Part shown: piece by piece, positions 28,652 to 39,488 of the stretch
How the letters are laid out: every line of letters begins with the position of its first letter
Position numbering within the stretch: the first letter of the stretch is position 1
DNA from: Thermosipho japonicus
Lineage (GTDB): Bacteria > Thermotogota > Thermotogae > Thermotogales > Fervidobacteriaceae
NCBI RefSeq assembly: GCF_014201655.1
Contig: NZ_JACHEX010000001.1
Span: forward strand, 186,001-250,000
Reading direction: 5' to 3'
Length of the DNA stretch: 64,000 nucleotides
Program-made: the position numbers and the translations under genes
The notes under the pieces: generated by a model
Database searches by the model: none
What the model saw: only the letters and a program-made list of their open reading frames with translations
Told to the model about the DNA's origin: nothing

Positions 28652-29661
28652 TCATTCCTCCTCAATCTCGAAAGAATTGAAACTTTATCAAGGACCATAC
28701 CTGCTCCACGTGCTACACATGTCATTGGCTCATCTGCAACGATTGCATTTATTCCTGTTTCTTTTTCAATTAAAGTTGTTATTCCTCTCAAAAGCGAACC
28801 TCCACCTGCAACAACTATTCCACGTTCAGTTATATCTGCAACCAATTCTGGAGGAGTTTTTTCAAGTGTTGCTTTAGTTGAATCTATTATTTGCATTACT
28901 ATAGGTTTCAAAGCTTCTCTAATTTCTCCTCCCTTTAACACCAATTTCTTTGGAAGACCACTTGATAAATCTATTCCTGTTACTGATGTTTCAAGTTCAT
29001 CATATTCCTTGTCAGGGAAAACATTGCCTATTTCTATCTTAACTCTTTCAGCAGTTCTTTCACCTATAACCACCCTATACACTTCACGAACATATTGAAT
29101 AATAGCATCATCTAATTCATCTCCTGCAACTCTAATAGAAGTCCAAGTAACCAAGCTCCCAAGTGAAATTACTGCAATTTCAGTTGTACCTCCTCCAATA
29201 TCAACAACCATATTTCCAGTTGGTTCCTCTACATTTAAATTTGCTCCAATTGCTGTTGCCATAGGTTCCTCTATTAAAAAAACCCTTTTTGCACCAGCTT
29301 CATTTCCTGCTTCAAGTATTGCCCTACTTTCTACTTCAGTTATTCCAACTGGAACACCTACAACAACTAATGGCCTAAACAAAGAAAATCCGTTTTGTGC
29401 CCTATTAATAAAGTAGGAAAGCATTGCAAGTGCAACGTTGTAATCTGCAATTACTCCGTCCTTTAAAGGTCTAATTGCCTTTATATAAGCAGGCGTTTTA
29501 CCTATCATATTTTTCGCTTCATTCCCAACTTTTAAAACCTCATCTGTTTCTACATTTATAGCAACAACAGATGGTTCATTAACAACTATACCTTTATTTT
29601 TGACATAAACTAATGTATTTGCAGTACCCAAATCAATCCCCATGTCGTATCTTTTAAACAT
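28648..29661 (-). CDS. mreB: Rod shape-determining protein MreB
   Basis: Actin-like filament protein directing lateral wall synthesis. Phosphate-1 motif [12 protein letters not shown] at about 10-21, later [26 protein letters not shown] and GGGSLLRGI are all typical. Length 337 is normal. A GGGAG ribosome binding site precedes the ATG. It lies between alaS and the mreC-like gene. Confidence 0.97.
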   Translation of the reverse strand: MFKRYDMGIDLGTANTLVYVKNKGIVVNEPSVVAINVETDEVLKVGNEAKNMIGKTPAYIKAIRPLKDGVIADYNVALAMLSYFINRAQNGFSLFRPLVVVGVPVGITEVESRAILEAGNEAGAKRVFLIEEPMATAIGANLNVEEPTGNMVVDIGGGTTEIAVISLGSLVTWTSIRVAGDELDDAIIQYVREVYRVVIGERTAERVKIEIGNVFPDKEYDELETSVTGIDLSSGLPKKLVLKGGEIREALKPIVMQIIDSTKATLEKTPPELVADITERGIVVAGGGSLLRGITTLIEKETGINAIVADEPMTCVARGAGMVLDKVSILSRLRRNE

Positions 29662-29662
29662 G

Positions 29663-32242
29663 CTAACACTCCCTTAAAATTTCTTCAAGCTTTTTTATAG
29701 CTTCTTGCACTTTACCGAAATCTTTACCTCCGGCTTGTGCAAAGTCTGGCCTACCACCGCCTCCACCACCTAAAACCTTTGAAAGTTCTTTTGCAATATT
29801 TCCTGCATGTAACAACTGATTAGATTTTTTCTTCTTAACAATTAAAACAACTTTTTCTCCCACTTTATCAAATAATATTACAAGGTCTACTCCTTTATCA
29901 ACCAATCTGTCTGCTACATCCCTTAAAACATCAACTTCTAATCCTTCAAACTTCTCTACAATATACTCTACATTGTTAATAACCTTCTTATTCTTATAAA
30001 TACTGTCTATGTCAACCATCTTCTGTTTTAAGCTCTTTATCTCAGAATTTAACTTCTTTATCTCTTCTTTCATATTTTCAATTCTTCTAAAGACTTCGTT
30101 ATCATTAACTTCAAGAATATTTTTCACTTTAAACCAATTATTTTCTAATCTTTGCAAATACATTAAGCTATTTAAACCAGTAATTGCTTCAACCCTTCTA
30201 ATTCCAGCACTCACTGAACCTTCTGAAATTATCTTAAATAAACCTATCTCTCCAGTATTTTTCACGTGAGTACCACCACATAATTCCTCACTAAAATTGC
30301 CAACTTTTACTACTCTAACTTTATCTCCATATTTTTCTTCAAATAATGCAATTGCTCCCTCTTTAACTGCCTCATCGTAGTCCTTTTCTTCTACAATAAC
30401 GTCTATAGCTTCAAGAATAACATTATTTACCAGCTTTTCAACCTGTTCTATTTCATCGGAACTTAGTGCATTAAAATGTGTGAAATCAAATCTAAGCTTT
30501 TCACTTTCGACCAATGAACCAGCTTGTCTAACATGCGTACCTAAAACCTTTCTCAATGCCGCATGTAAAAGGTGTGTTGCTGTATGGTTTCTTGCAGTTG
30601 CTTTTCTCTTTTCTATATCAATTTTTGCATAAACTTTCTCACCTACTGATAATTTGCCTTTTAACTTTCCTCTGTGAACTATTATTCCCTCTGTTGGTGA
30701 ATAGACATATTCGACCAAAAATTCTCCATTTTCCCCCTTAATTATTCCGGTATCAGATACTTGCCCACCTTTTTCTGCATAAAATGGTGTTCTTTCTAAT
30801 ACAATTTCACAATCAGCGTCTTGTACCTCATTAACAAATTCAGATACTTTTATTGCAAGAACTTTAGAATATTCCTCATATTTTTCATAACCTACAAATT
30901 CACTTTTTAATTTCAAATCTTCATAACCTGTTCTTTTTGTAAATTCAATATCACCTGCAGCGTTCTTTGCAAGCAATCTCTGCTTTTCCATATACTCATT
31001 AAATCCTTGCTCATCAAGAACATATCCGTTTTCTTCTGCTAAATCTCTTAAAATATCTAGTGGGAATCCATAAGTATCATATAATTTGAAAGCCATTTCT
31101 CCACTTATCTTTCCATTATTTTCACGGACTATTTTTTCAACTAATTCTAAACCCTTATTTAGGTTCTGTAAAAATCTCTTTTCTTCACCTAAGATTATTT
31201 CTTTAGTAAAATCTTTCTTTTCAACAATTTCAGGATAAACTTTTCCCATTTTATTAACAACAGAATCTACCAATTTGTGTAAAAAAGGTGCATTTGCTCC
31301 CAACAATTTTCCATGTCTTGCAGCTCTTCTCAAAATTCTTCTTAGCACATATCCTCTACCTTCGTTAGAAGGAAATACCCCATCTGAAATTAAAAAGACT
31401 AAAGCTCTTATATGATCTGCAATAACCCTTATAGAAACATCTATCTTTTCATCTTTTTTATATTTCACATTCAATATATTACAAATTCCCTCAATTATAG
31501 GAGCAAATAAATCCGTATCAAAATTGTTATAAACTCCTTGCATCATAGCTGCCATTCTTTCAAGGCCTGCTCCAGTATCTATATTTTTTCTCTTCAAAGG
31601 AAGTAAATTACCATTTTCATCCTGATAAAATTCTGTAAACACCAGATTCCAAATTTCTACAAATCTACCTTCTGTGTTCGCTGGTGTTGGCTCTTTTCCA
31701 TCACTTGTAGGAACATCTCTTTGAGTATCATAAAAAATCTCAGTATCAGGTCCACAAGGCCCCGTAGGACCAGCAGGCCCCCAGAAATTATCTTCTTTTC
31801 CAAGTTTCAAAATTTTCGAAGAGGGAACACCAATTTTTCTCCAAATTTCATATGCTTCATTATCATCTTTATAGACAGAAACCCACAATCTTTCTTCAGG
31901 AATCTTCAAAACTTGAGTCACAAATTCCCATGCCCACTCAATAGCTTCTTCTTTAAAATAGTCACCAAATGAAAAATTACCAAGCATCTCAAAAAATGTA
32001 TGATGTCTTGGAGTTTTTCCAACATTTTCTATATCAGTAGTTCTCACACATTTCTGACAAGTTGCAATTCTAGTATAAACAGGATCAACCTTTCCCCAAA
32101 AAATAGGCTTAAAAGGAACCATTCCTGCAATAGTAAATAAAAGTTGAGGATCATCAGGTATCAAAGAGGCACTCGGCAGTATTTTATGTCCCTTTTTTTC
32201 AAAAAACTCTAGAAATAATCGTCTTATTTCATCGCTTCTCAT
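29663..32242 (-). CDS. alaS: Alanyl-tRNA synthetase
   Basis: Loads tRNA-Ala. The class II catalytic core is at the N-terminus ([15 protein letters not shown]). The editing domain contains HTATHLL and the metal-binding CGGTHV, and a C-terminal Ala-tRNA domain ends with [15 protein letters not shown]. Length 859 is normal. Confidence 0.97.
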   Translation of the reverse strand: MRSDEIRRLFLEFFEKKGHKILPSASLIPDDPQLLFTIAGMVPFKPIFWGKVDPVYTRIATCQKCVRTTDIENVGKTPRHHTFFEMLGNFSFGDYFKEEAIEWAWEFVTQVLKIPEERLWVSVYKDDNEAYEIWRKIGVPSSKILKLGKEDNFWGPAGPTGPCGPDTEIFYDTQRDVPTSDGKEPTPANTEGRFVEIWNLVFTEFYQDENGNLLPLKRKNIDTGAGLERMAAMMQGVYNNFDTDLFAPIIEGICNILNVKYKKDEKIDVSIRVIADHIRALVFLISDGVFPSNEGRGYVLRRILRRAARHGKLLGANAPFLHKLVDSVVNKMGKVYPEIVEKKDFTKEIILGEEKRFLQNLNKGLELVEKIVRENNGKISGEMAFKLYDTYGFPLDILRDLAEENGYVLDEQGFNEYMEKQRLLAKNAAGDIEFTKRTGYEDLKLKSEFVGYEKYEEYSKVLAIKVSEFVNEVQDADCEIVLERTPFYAEKGGQVSDTGIIKGENGEFLVEYVYSPTEGIIVHRGKLKGKLSVGEKVYAKIDIEKRKATARNHTATHLLHAALRKVLGTHVRQAGSLVESEKLRFDFTHFNALSSDEIEQVEKLVNNVILEAIDVIVEEKDYDEAVKEGAIALFEEKYGDKVRVVKVGNFSEELCGGTHVKNTGEIGLFKIISEGSVSAGIRRVEAITGLNSLMYLQRLENNWFKVKNILEVNDNEVFRRIENMKEEIKKLNSEIKSLKQKMVDIDSIYKNKKVINNVEYIVEKFEGLEVDVLRDVADRLVDKGVDLVILFDKVGEKVVLIVKKKKSNQLLHAGNIAKELSKVLGGGGGGRPDFAQAGGKDFGKVQEAIKKLEEILREC

Positions 32243-32259
32243 GCAGCAACCTCCTTATT

Positions 32260-33072
32260 TTAACTAAATAGTTTTAAAAATATATAAATAACAGGTGCAA
32301 CAAACAATAATCCATCTATTCTATCCAACATTCCACCATGTCCAGGCATAAAACGCCCTATATTTTTTAATCCATACGCTCTCTTAATAGCTGATTCAAA
32401 AATATCACCAGCTGTATCCATTACCCCTGTAATTATTGCAAAAGCTATAGAATACCACAAAGGTATACTATAACTAGAAAAGTTATTTACAATCACAAAA
32501 TAAATAAGAGTATAAACAAATGTACCAAAAATTCCTCCCAATAACCCTTCATAACTCTTATTAGGACTATATACTTTTGAAAGCTTGTGCTTTCCAAAAC
32601 TTAATCCAAAAAAATATGCAAAGCTATCATAAGCCCAACTTAAAGTTAAAGTTAAAAGTGCAATAGCTGCCCCATAAAACTTATACAATGGAATAAAAAA
32701 TGAAAGATTCATTGATATATAAATAAATGAAATTGAATATACTCCAAAAAATTCCATTACAATTTCTTTATTTTTAACAACAAACAATGTAAATACAATT
32801 CCAATTATATATAGAACACTTAATAATTCCATAGGTTGCTCTAAAAACCAAATTCCAAAAAGCAAAGGAAATGCAGATAAAAGTGCAATGTAGACAACTA
32901 ATATTCCATTTTTTCTGTACTTCTTTAATGTTGCAAACAAAAGCTCAGAACTTGCAAGTAAGACAATTGCCGAAACAAGTCCTATCAAACTTTGGTACGA
33001 AATAAAACAAGCAACCACAAATGGTGCCACAATTAACGCTGAAATTAAACGAACTTTAGTTTCTTTAGTCAC
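32260..33072 (-). CDS. cdsA: Phosphatidate cytidylyltransferase
   Basis: Makes CDP-diacylglycerol for phospholipid synthesis in the membrane. Highly hydrophobic, about 8 membrane helices over 270 residues. The family signature near the C-terminus reads GHGGMLDRIDGLLFVAPVIY. It starts at GTG and overlaps uppS by 4 bases. Confidence 0.93.
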   Translation of the reverse strand: MTKETKVRLISALIVAPFVVACFISYQSLIGLVSAIVLLASSELLFATLKKYRKNGILVVYIALLSAFPLLFGIWFLEQPMELLSVLYIIGIVFTLFVVKNKEIVMEFFGVYSISFIYISMNLSFFIPLYKFYGAAIALLTLTLSWAYDSFAYFFGLSFGKHKLSKVYSPNKSYEGLLGGIFGTFVYTLIYFVIVNNFSSYSIPLWYSIAFAIITGVMDTAGDIFESAIKRAYGLKNIGRFMPGHGGMLDRIDGLLFVAPVIYIFLKLFS

Positions 33073-33746
33073 TTTATCCCCCCAAAACGTCTTTGCCTTT
33101 TATTAAAATCTTCAATAGCCCTATCTAAATCTTCCCTGGAAAAATCCGGCCATAAAACATCCGTAAAGTAAAGTTCACTATATGCCGATTGCCAAGTTAA
33201 AAAATTACTTAGTCTCATTTCACCAGATGTTCTAATAATTAAATCTGGATCTGGAATATCTGGAAAATACAAAAATTCTCTAAATTTTTCTTCATCTATA
33301 TCATTTATTTTAGAATCTATTATCTTTTTTATTGCATCTACTATTTCGGCTCTACCTCCATAGTTTAATGCCATATTGACAACTATTTTATCATTGTTTT
33401 TAGTTTTTTCCTGATATTCCATACAAATATTATATATTTTTTCACCTAATTCTTTTAATCTTCCACTAAAAACTAACCTTACACCTTCCTTATTCATTCT
33501 TTCATAAAATTCACCAATTTTACTTTGCAAAAGCCCAAAAATAAAATTTACTTCACCTTTTGGTCTTTTCCAATTCTCAGTTGAAAATGCATAAAAGGTG
33601 GTGTACTTTACACCATACTCAGCACACCACCTCACTACTTCCTCAATTTTATAAGCACCGGCATAGTGCCCATACATTCTAGGCTTGTTTTGCCTTTTTG
33701 CCCATCTTCCATTTCCATCCATTATAAAAGCTATATGATTCAACAT
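33069..33746 (-). CDS. uppS: Undecaprenyl diphosphate synthase
   Basis: cis-prenyltransferase making the C55 lipid carrier for peptidoglycan. The substrate motif IAFIMDGNGRWAKR at the N-terminus contains the catalytic Asp. Further motifs are TFYAFSTENWKRP and the C-terminal PDLIIRTSGEMRLSNFL. Length 225 is slightly short but normal for the family. Confidence 0.95.
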   Translation of the reverse strand: MLNHIAFIMDGNGRWAKRQNKPRMYGHYAGAYKIEEVVRWCAEYGVKYTTFYAFSTENWKRPKGEVNFIFGLLQSKIGEFYERMNKEGVRLVFSGRLKELGEKIYNICMEYQEKTKNNDKIVVNMALNYGGRAEIVDAIKKIIDSKINDIDEEKFREFLYFPDIPDPDLIIRTSGEMRLSNFLTWQSAYSELYFTDVLWPDFSREDLDRAIEDFNKRQRRFGGIK

Positions 33747-33748
33747 AA

Positions 33749-34306
33749 TTAAAACTCCATTATCTCCTTTTCTTTCTTTTCAAATAGCTTATCTAATTCC
33801 TCAATATATTTATCCGTTAAATTTTGAACTTCTTTTTCAAGTCTTTTTTCATCATCTTCTGAAATTTCACCGTTTTTTGTCATCTCTTTCAGTTCTTTAA
33901 TAACATCCCTTCTAATGTTTCTTATAGCAATTTTACCATGTTCAACAATTTCTTTTGTCTTTTTTACCCATTTTTGTCTTTGCTCAGTTGTAGGACTTGG
34001 GAAAACTAATCTTACAACATTTCCATCATTTGTCGGATTCAATCCAAGATCACTTGCTTGAATGGCCTTTTCAATAGCACTTAAAAGGTTCTTTTCCCAA
34101 GGTTTAATAATCAATGATCTTTCTTCTGTAACATTAATAGTTGCAACCTGATTTATAGGAGTAGGCACTCCATAATAATCAACCTTAATTTCTTCCAATA
34201 GAGCTGGTGATGGCCTTCCCGTCCTTAATTTTTTTAATTCCTCATCAATAGCTTCTACGCTTTTTTTCATCCTTAATTCTGCTTCCTTTAAAATAGGGTC
34301 CTTCAT
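33749..34306 (-). CDS. frr: Ribosome recycling factor
   Basis: Splits post-termination ribosomes together with EF-G. The motif [20 protein letters not shown] and the coiled-coil [21 protein letters not shown] are typical. Length 185 is exact for the family. It heads the frr-uppS-cdsA unit. An EF-G-like paralogue is encoded further down the same strand. Confidence 0.96.
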   Translation of the reverse strand: MKDPILKEAELRMKKSVEAIDEELKKLRTGRPSPALLEEIKVDYYGVPTPINQVATINVTEERSLIIKPWEKNLLSAIEKAIQASDLGLNPTNDGNVVRLVFPSPTTEQRQKWVKKTKEIVEHGKIAIRNIRRDVIKELKEMTKNGEISEDDEKRLEKEVQNLTDKYIEELDKLFEKKEKEIMEF

Positions 34307-34345
34307 TAAAACACCTCCTATATTAATTTATCATTTCATTAAATA

Positions 34346-34354
34346 ATTATATCA
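34346..34354 (-). promoter_or_regulatory. Extended -10 promoter upstream of frr
   Basis: The minus strand reads TGATATAAT, an extended -10 with perfect TATAAT, about 40 bases before the frr ATG. A GTTAAC box lies roughly 16 bases upstream as a weak -35. Confidence 0.55.
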
Positions 34355-35494
34355 TGGAACTTGTAAAGTTAACACTTTAGATATTGTTTCTCCAGCATCA
34401 AGTTTAAATATTACATCATATTTTCCTGGAGCCGGAAATACTAAAGGTAAAGTAACCAAATTCAAACCTCCATATCTTCCAAGCAGGACCTTTACATTAC
34501 TTACCTCATAGGAATAATTTATTTTGGGAATAATTATAACGACTTTATTGAAATATAAATATCTCTCCTTCTCGCTATGATTTAAAATTTCGAAATTGAA
34601 GTTCACCTTTTTACCAGATACAACATACTCATCAGAATAAATGTTAAGATCTAGATCTTTTAAACTTTTTTCTGGAACTTCAATAACATTTATATTTTTA
34701 GAAATAGTTTCAATACCACTTTTAGAGTAAATTGTACATTTTAAATTATAACTTCCCTTTTTATTTATTTTGAAAATATTTGATGATTCAAAAAACATCT
34801 TTTCTCCTGGCTTTAAACTGTATTCTTGAGAAAATACATCCGTATAAGTTTTATTATTAAGTGTCCATTCAATTTTTGTTGGATTTAAAACAACAGTTGT
34901 TGCAGTTTTATTTTCAATAACTAACTGTGGAATAATATTTTCACCAATAGAATAATATGGGTCAGTAGTTATTTCTTTTAGAATCTCCTCCTTTACAGAG
35001 AAATTAAAAGTATTCTTTATCAATTTACCATCTAAATACATTTCTACACTTACTGTATAAACTCCAGATTTTAAGTTCTTTAAAGATACTTCACGAGAAA
35101 GGTCAAAAACTAAAATACTTTCTAATTTGTCTATGGTGGAACTTATTGTAGAATCATAATAGAAATTATACACTGGAGCATTCTCTCTTAAGATTTGAAA
35201 TTTGAATCTGTCAATCACAAAATTTCTTTTGTAATTTCTAGTATTTATCAAAAAAACTTTCGATTGGACTTCTTCGTCAGAATAAATTTCTGAAGGCATT
35301 TTAATAGCTATTTGATAACCATCTACAATTGTTGTATCTTTCCCCTTTATACTATTAAATAAAATGAACAACACAACAACTAAAAAAACATTGAAGAAAA
35401 GGATATAAACACTTCTTCGTCTATATGACTGTATTTCTTCTTTTAATTTTCTTTCTTTTTCTTCTATTTTCTTTCGATAATTTTCATTCTTCAT
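34352..35494 (-). CDS. Membrane-anchored extracytoplasmic hypothetical protein
   Basis: About 380 residues with a charged cytoplasmic N-terminus (KKIEEKERKLKEEIQSY), one membrane helix (about 29-48) and a long exported region made of repeated beta-sandwich-like segments (FNFEILNHSEKERYLYF, LKPGEKMFFESS, FPAPGKYDVIFKL). These look like CARDB/BsuPI-type domains but no family is certain. GTG at 35503 overlaps the GGTGG site, so the ATG at 35494 is preferred. It overlaps the pilB end, so a pilus or envelope role is possible but unproven. Confidence 0.65.
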   Translation of the reverse strand: MKNENYRKKIEEKERKLKEEIQSYRRRSVYILFFNVFLVVVLFILFNSIKGKDTTIVDGYQIAIKMPSEIYSDEEVQSKVFLINTRNYKRNFVIDRFKFQILRENAPVYNFYYDSTISSTIDKLESILVFDLSREVSLKNLKSGVYTVSVEMYLDGKLIKNTFNFSVKEEILKEITTDPYYSIGENIIPQLVIENKTATTVVLNPTKIEWTLNNKTYTDVFSQEYSLKPGEKMFFESSNIFKINKKGSYNLKCTIYSKSGIETISKNINVIEVPEKSLKDLDLNIYSDEYVVSGKKVNFNFEILNHSEKERYLYFNKVVIIIPKINYSYEVSNVKVLLGRYGGLNLVTLPLVFPAPGKYDVIFKLDAGETISKVLTLQVP

Positions 35495-37181
35495 TGCTAC
35501 CACCAGTTACTCTTAAAATTTCCTCAATAGTTGTTTCTCCTTTAAGAACCTTATACAATCCATCTTCAAATAGCGTTCTCATTCCATTATTTTTTGCAGC
35601 TTTAGTAATTTCTATAATTGATGCTCTGTTATTTATCAAATATCTTAATTCATCATTAACAATTAAAACTTCATTTATAGCAGTCCTACCTTTATAACCC
35701 GTACCATTACAAGCATCACAGCCAACTGCTTTGTACGCATATGGCTCTAATTCTGGAAAGAGTTTTCTAGCAATGCTTTCAAATTCAGGATCAAGTTTTT
35801 CCTTTTGTGCACATTTTGTACATACTTTTCTTACTAATCTCTGACCTATTACTCCAATTAACGCAGAACTTATTAAACTTGGATCAATTCCCATATTCAA
35901 CAAACGATCAACAGCACCCGATGCTGTATTTGTATGTAAAGTCGAAAGGACCAAATGCCCAGTAAGAGACGCTTCAATAGCAAGATTCGCAGTTTCCTTA
36001 TCTCTAATTTCTCCAACCATTATAATGTCAGGATCTTGCCTTAAAAATGCCCTTAAATACCTTGCAAAAGTCAAACCTATCTCCGGATTTACCTGACATT
36101 GAGTAACACCTTCAATAGTATATTCAACTGGATCTTCTGCTGTTACAATATTTACTCCCTCATGGTTTAGAGAATTTATTATTCCAACAAGCGTAGTACT
36201 CTTTCCACTACCTGTTGGCCCAGTTACCAAAATTATCCCATATGGATGTTTTATCAACTCACTAATTCTTTTAAAGTTATAATCACTATAACCTAATTCT
36301 TCCAATTTTTTATTTGATTGTGACACTCTTAAAATTCTTAAGACAACTTTTTCACCATTAACAGAAGGCATTGTAGAAACCCTAAAATCATACTGTTCAT
36401 TATTAATGTTCAAATAAAATTTTCCATCCTGAGGAATCCTTTTTTCAGTAATATCAAGGTTAGACATAATCTTAATTCTTGCAACTACTGAACCATGACT
36501 CGCTTTTGGATATTCTGTAACTTTTTTCAAAACTCCATCAATTCTATATCTGACTATCACATTTTTCCCTTTCATTGGCTCAATATGAATATCACTTGCT
36601 TCTAGTTCTATTGCATGATTTAAAATATTGTTAACCAACCTAACAACCGGCGTTTCTTCAGACTCTAATTCTTCTATTTTTATTTCCTCTTCCTCGTTAA
36701 CTTCTTCGCTATAAAGCTCTTCAGACACATCAAAATCAACTTTTTTTTCAGCATTCATATCCATTAATAGTTCATCAAATATGCTTGGAGCAACCAAAAA
36801 GACTTCTATATCTTTACTTAGCAAAAACTTTAATCTCCTTTTAATCAAAGAAAGATTATATACATTATCAGTAACAACTATTACCTTACCATTTTCTTCC
36901 TTAATTGGAATAACCCTCAATTCTTCTATTAACTCTTTCTTCAAATTTAGATTTAGTGCAGGATCTATAGTAGGTTTTTCAGAAAAAAAACCTACTTCAT
37001 ATTGTTCAGCTAAAGCTTTTACGATTTGCTGCCATGTACAAAATCCAAGTTCAACTAAAACTTCTCCAATAGGTTTCCTAGTTTCTTTTTGAACTTTAAG
37101 TGCATACTCTAAATCATCTTCAGTAATTATCCCCTTTTCAATTAAAATATCCCCCAATCTTTTATACTTTTTCTCCATCAT
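35484..37181 (-). CDS. pilB: Type IV pilus/type II secretion assembly ATPase
   Basis: Hexameric ATPase that drives pilus extension or type II secretion. Residues 1-140 form a GspE/MshE N-terminal domain (RLGDILIEKGIITEDDLEYAL). Walker A is GPTGSGKST, the Asp box contains DPDIIMVGEIRD, and a four-Cys zinc motif follows (CTKC and, about 30 residues later, CDAC), which marks extension ATPases and is absent from PilT. No pilins or PilC are nearby. It overlaps the ftsZ end. Confidence 0.92.
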   Translation of the reverse strand: MMEKKYKRLGDILIEKGIITEDDLEYALKVQKETRKPIGEVLVELGFCTWQQIVKALAEQYEVGFFSEKPTIDPALNLNLKKELIEELRVIPIKEENGKVIVVTDNVYNLSLIKRRLKFLLSKDIEVFLVAPSIFDELLMDMNAEKKVDFDVSEELYSEEVNEEEEIKIEELESEETPVVRLVNNILNHAIELEASDIHIEPMKGKNVIVRYRIDGVLKKVTEYPKASHGSVVARIKIMSNLDITEKRIPQDGKFYLNINNEQYDFRVSTMPSVNGEKVVLRILRVSQSNKKLEELGYSDYNFKRISELIKHPYGIILVTGPTGSGKSTTLVGIINSLNHEGVNIVTAEDPVEYTIEGVTQCQVNPEIGLTFARYLRAFLRQDPDIIMVGEIRDKETANLAIEASLTGHLVLSTLHTNTASGAVDRLLNMGIDPSLISSALIGVIGQRLVRKVCTKCAQKEKLDPEFESIARKLFPELEPYAYKAVGCDACNGTGYKGRTAINEVLIVNDELRYLINNRASIIEITKAAKNNGMRTLFEDGLYKVLKGETTIEEILRVTGGSNEE

Positions 37182-38217
37182 CCCCCATTACCTCCAAACC
37201 AAATTTGAATATAGCGGGAATATCATCATCGCTGTAAAGAAAATCTTCTTCTCTTTCAAGTCCTGTTGCTATAAGCGTGACTCTTAATTCATCTTCTGGA
37301 ATTTCTGGATCAACAATTATTCCAAGCTTTAAATCTGCATCTTCACTACATGTTTGCCTGATAATCGTTGCAGCCTCTTGCATTTCATGTAACTTAAAGG
37401 TTGTTGATGCTGTAATATTCATAATCAACTTGGTTGCATTTTCAATAGGATGTTCAACTAGTTTACTTTCAAGTGCTCTACGTGCAGCAACAGTTGCTCT
37501 ATTCTCACCCTTTGCAACACCAATACCAAGCATGGCTGCTCCTGCATTTCTCATTACCGATTCAATATCCGCAAAGTCAAGGTTAATAATTCCACGTTTG
37601 GTAATAAGTTCTGAAATACCTTTTATACCTTGATATAAGGTCTCATCAGCTTTCGCAAAAGCTTCTACAAAAGGAATATCCCATGATAATTCTTCAAGTA
37701 GCTTATTATTGCTTATTTTAATTAAAGTATCCACGTTTTTATGTATTTTCTTTACTCCTTCCATTGCAGCTTTCCATCTAGGTGCACCTTCAAAATAAAA
37801 TGGAGTAGTTACAACTGCTACGGTTAAAATACCTAGACTTTTGGCTATTTCAGCAATAACTGGTGCAGCTCCTGTGCCAGTTCCACCTCCAAAACCAGCT
37901 GCTATAAATAACATGTCAATTCCCCTTAACATTTCTTCCAGTTTCTTTTTATCTTCAAGTGCTGCCTCTTCACCAACTTTTGGGTTACCTCCTGCTCCTA
38001 ACCCCTTCGTTAACTTCTCACCAATCTGGACTATTTCATCAGCTTTGCTCACTTCCAACACCTGAGCATCGGTATTAACAGCAACAAAACTTACATCATC
38101 TATACCAAATTCAATCATACGGTTGATAGCATTACAACCTGCTCCACCAACACCTACAACTTTTATTTTTGGCATTATTTTGGAAAAAACTTCTTCCCTT
38201 TTTACCGAAAATCCCAT
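37162..38217 (-). CDS. ftsZ: Cell division protein FtsZ
   Basis: Tubulin homologue forming the division ring. The GTP-binding GGGTGTGA lies at about 110-117 and the T7 loop reads NLDFADIESVM. The C-terminal peptide, DIPAIFKFG, binds FtsA and other partners. Length 351 is normal. It follows ftsA by 3 bases. Confidence 0.97.
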   Translation of the reverse strand: MGFSVKREEVFSKIMPKIKVVGVGGAGCNAINRMIEFGIDDVSFVAVNTDAQVLEVSKADEIVQIGEKLTKGLGAGGNPKVGEEAALEDKKKLEEMLRGIDMLFIAAGFGGGTGTGAAPVIAEIAKSLGILTVAVVTTPFYFEGAPRWKAAMEGVKKIHKNVDTLIKISNNKLLEELSWDIPFVEAFAKADETLYQGIKGISELITKRGIINLDFADIESVMRNAGAAMLGIGVAKGENRATVAARRALESKLVEHPIENATKLIMNITASTTFKLHEMQEAATIIRQTCSEDADLKLGIIVDPEIPEDELRVTLIATGLEREEDFLYSDDDIPAIFKFGLEVMGDDGEKV

Positions 38218-38220
38218 ACA

Positions 38221-39483
38221 TTATTCCCCCTTAAATAATTTTCTCAGAAATTCTGAAAAAGCACTTGATGACTTATTTCTCGGTTTATTTAACGTATCTA
38301 TACCCTCTTCTTTTTCAAATTGTAGTATATTTCCAAAGGCTGCCGCAAACTGCGGATCAGACAAAATTTGCTCATTTTCCTCAATTATAAACTCTTCAGT
38401 ATTTATAAAACTTCCAACCCTTACGGAACATTTCATTACATCCGCAGCAACATCAGTTATTCTAGGTATTTTCGCACCACCGCCTGTTAAAACTATTCCA
38501 CCAGGAATCCCCAAATCTCTAAATTCTTTATAATCCATTGTTGCATCTCTATAAATTTTTCTAACATTTAAAAATATTTCTCTAAGTCTTGCATAAATTA
38601 TACGTGCAAGAAGTTCTCTGTTTGTTTCAAGCGTAGTTCTTCCATCAAGGGCCTTATATTCTATAATAGAAGGTTCTATATTTTGAAAAATTGCTATTCC
38701 ATATATCTTTAATAGCCTTTCTGCTTCATAAATTGAAGTTTTTAATATTTTTGCAATATCAAGAACAACATACTTCATAGATTTAGGTAATCTTACAAAT
38801 CTTATAGGAGCATTATTTAAAAATATGGTTACAACTGTAGAATAAAAACCTAAATCCACATGCATTACCCCGCTATCTTTTTCAAAACTAGTCAAAACAG
38901 CCTCAGCTGCTGAAATCGGAGAAATATAATAATCTGCTTCTCCCAAAGTCTCCCTAGTAGCATAATCAACTATGCTTCTGTGAATGCTATCCCCCATTAT
39001 GATGGAATATACTGCCTCTAATTTTTTTGCACTCATATCAACTGGATTAAATACTATTTTGTTTTCATCCAAAATATATTTCTTTATATATGAATGGTAT
39101 ACATAATTATTTTCGCCAAGTGCAGTATTCAAAACAAGTTCTTTAATTTCATCAACATGCTTTTCATTTACAGTTACTAAATTATCTCCTTCAGTCAAAA
39201 GTAATTCTTCTCTAATCTCTTGAAGTTTAAAATTTCCAACGCTTGAGGAAACCAAAAAATCACCTTTTAAAGTTTTACCAATTTGCTCTTCTAAATTCTC
39301 AATTATCTGATTCATTGCATCGTTCAAGGCGACCACATCTTTTATATCCCCGGACTCTATACCTTTAGATTTTAAATTTGAATAAGCAACAACTTCCTTT
39401 CCTTCATTAGAATAATTTACAACAACCCCCTTAATGCTGTCATTACCTATATCTATTGAAACTACTGGATCCCATTTTCCCAT
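38221..39483 (-). CDS. ftsA: Cell division protein FtsA
   Basis: Actin-like membrane tether for FtsZ. The phosphate-1 motif SIDIGNDSIKGVV is at the N-terminus; VMHVDLGFYSTVVTIF and GIVLTGGGAKIPRI are the later nucleotide motifs. The C-terminal SAFSEFLRKLFKG is the amphipathic membrane-targeting helix. The ATG at 39483 has GAGGTG 6 bases upstream; a GTG at 39492 overlaps that site. It overlaps the preceding gene unless started at 39483. Confidence 0.92.
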   Translation of the reverse strand: MGKWDPVVSIDIGNDSIKGVVVNYSNEGKEVVAYSNLKSKGIESGDIKDVVALNDAMNQIIENLEEQIGKTLKGDFLVSSSVGNFKLQEIREELLLTEGDNLVTVNEKHVDEIKELVLNTALGENNYVYHSYIKKYILDENKIVFNPVDMSAKKLEAVYSIIMGDSIHRSIVDYATRETLGEADYYISPISAAEAVLTSFEKDSGVMHVDLGFYSTVVTIFLNNAPIRFVRLPKSMKYVVLDIAKILKTSIYEAERLLKIYGIAIFQNIEPSIIEYKALDGRTTLETNRELLARIIYARLREIFLNVRKIYRDATMDYKEFRDLGIPGGIVLTGGGAKIPRITDVAADVMKCSVRVGSFINTEEFIIEENEQILSDPQFAAAFGNILQFEKEEGIDTLNKPRNKSSSAFSEFLRKLFKGE

Positions 39484-39488
39484 ACCTT

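Noticed and set aside
35484-37181. pilB as part of the secretin locus at 58-60 kb
   Set aside because: The two lie 20 kb apart on opposite strands in unrelated operons; a functional link is possible but not supported by context.
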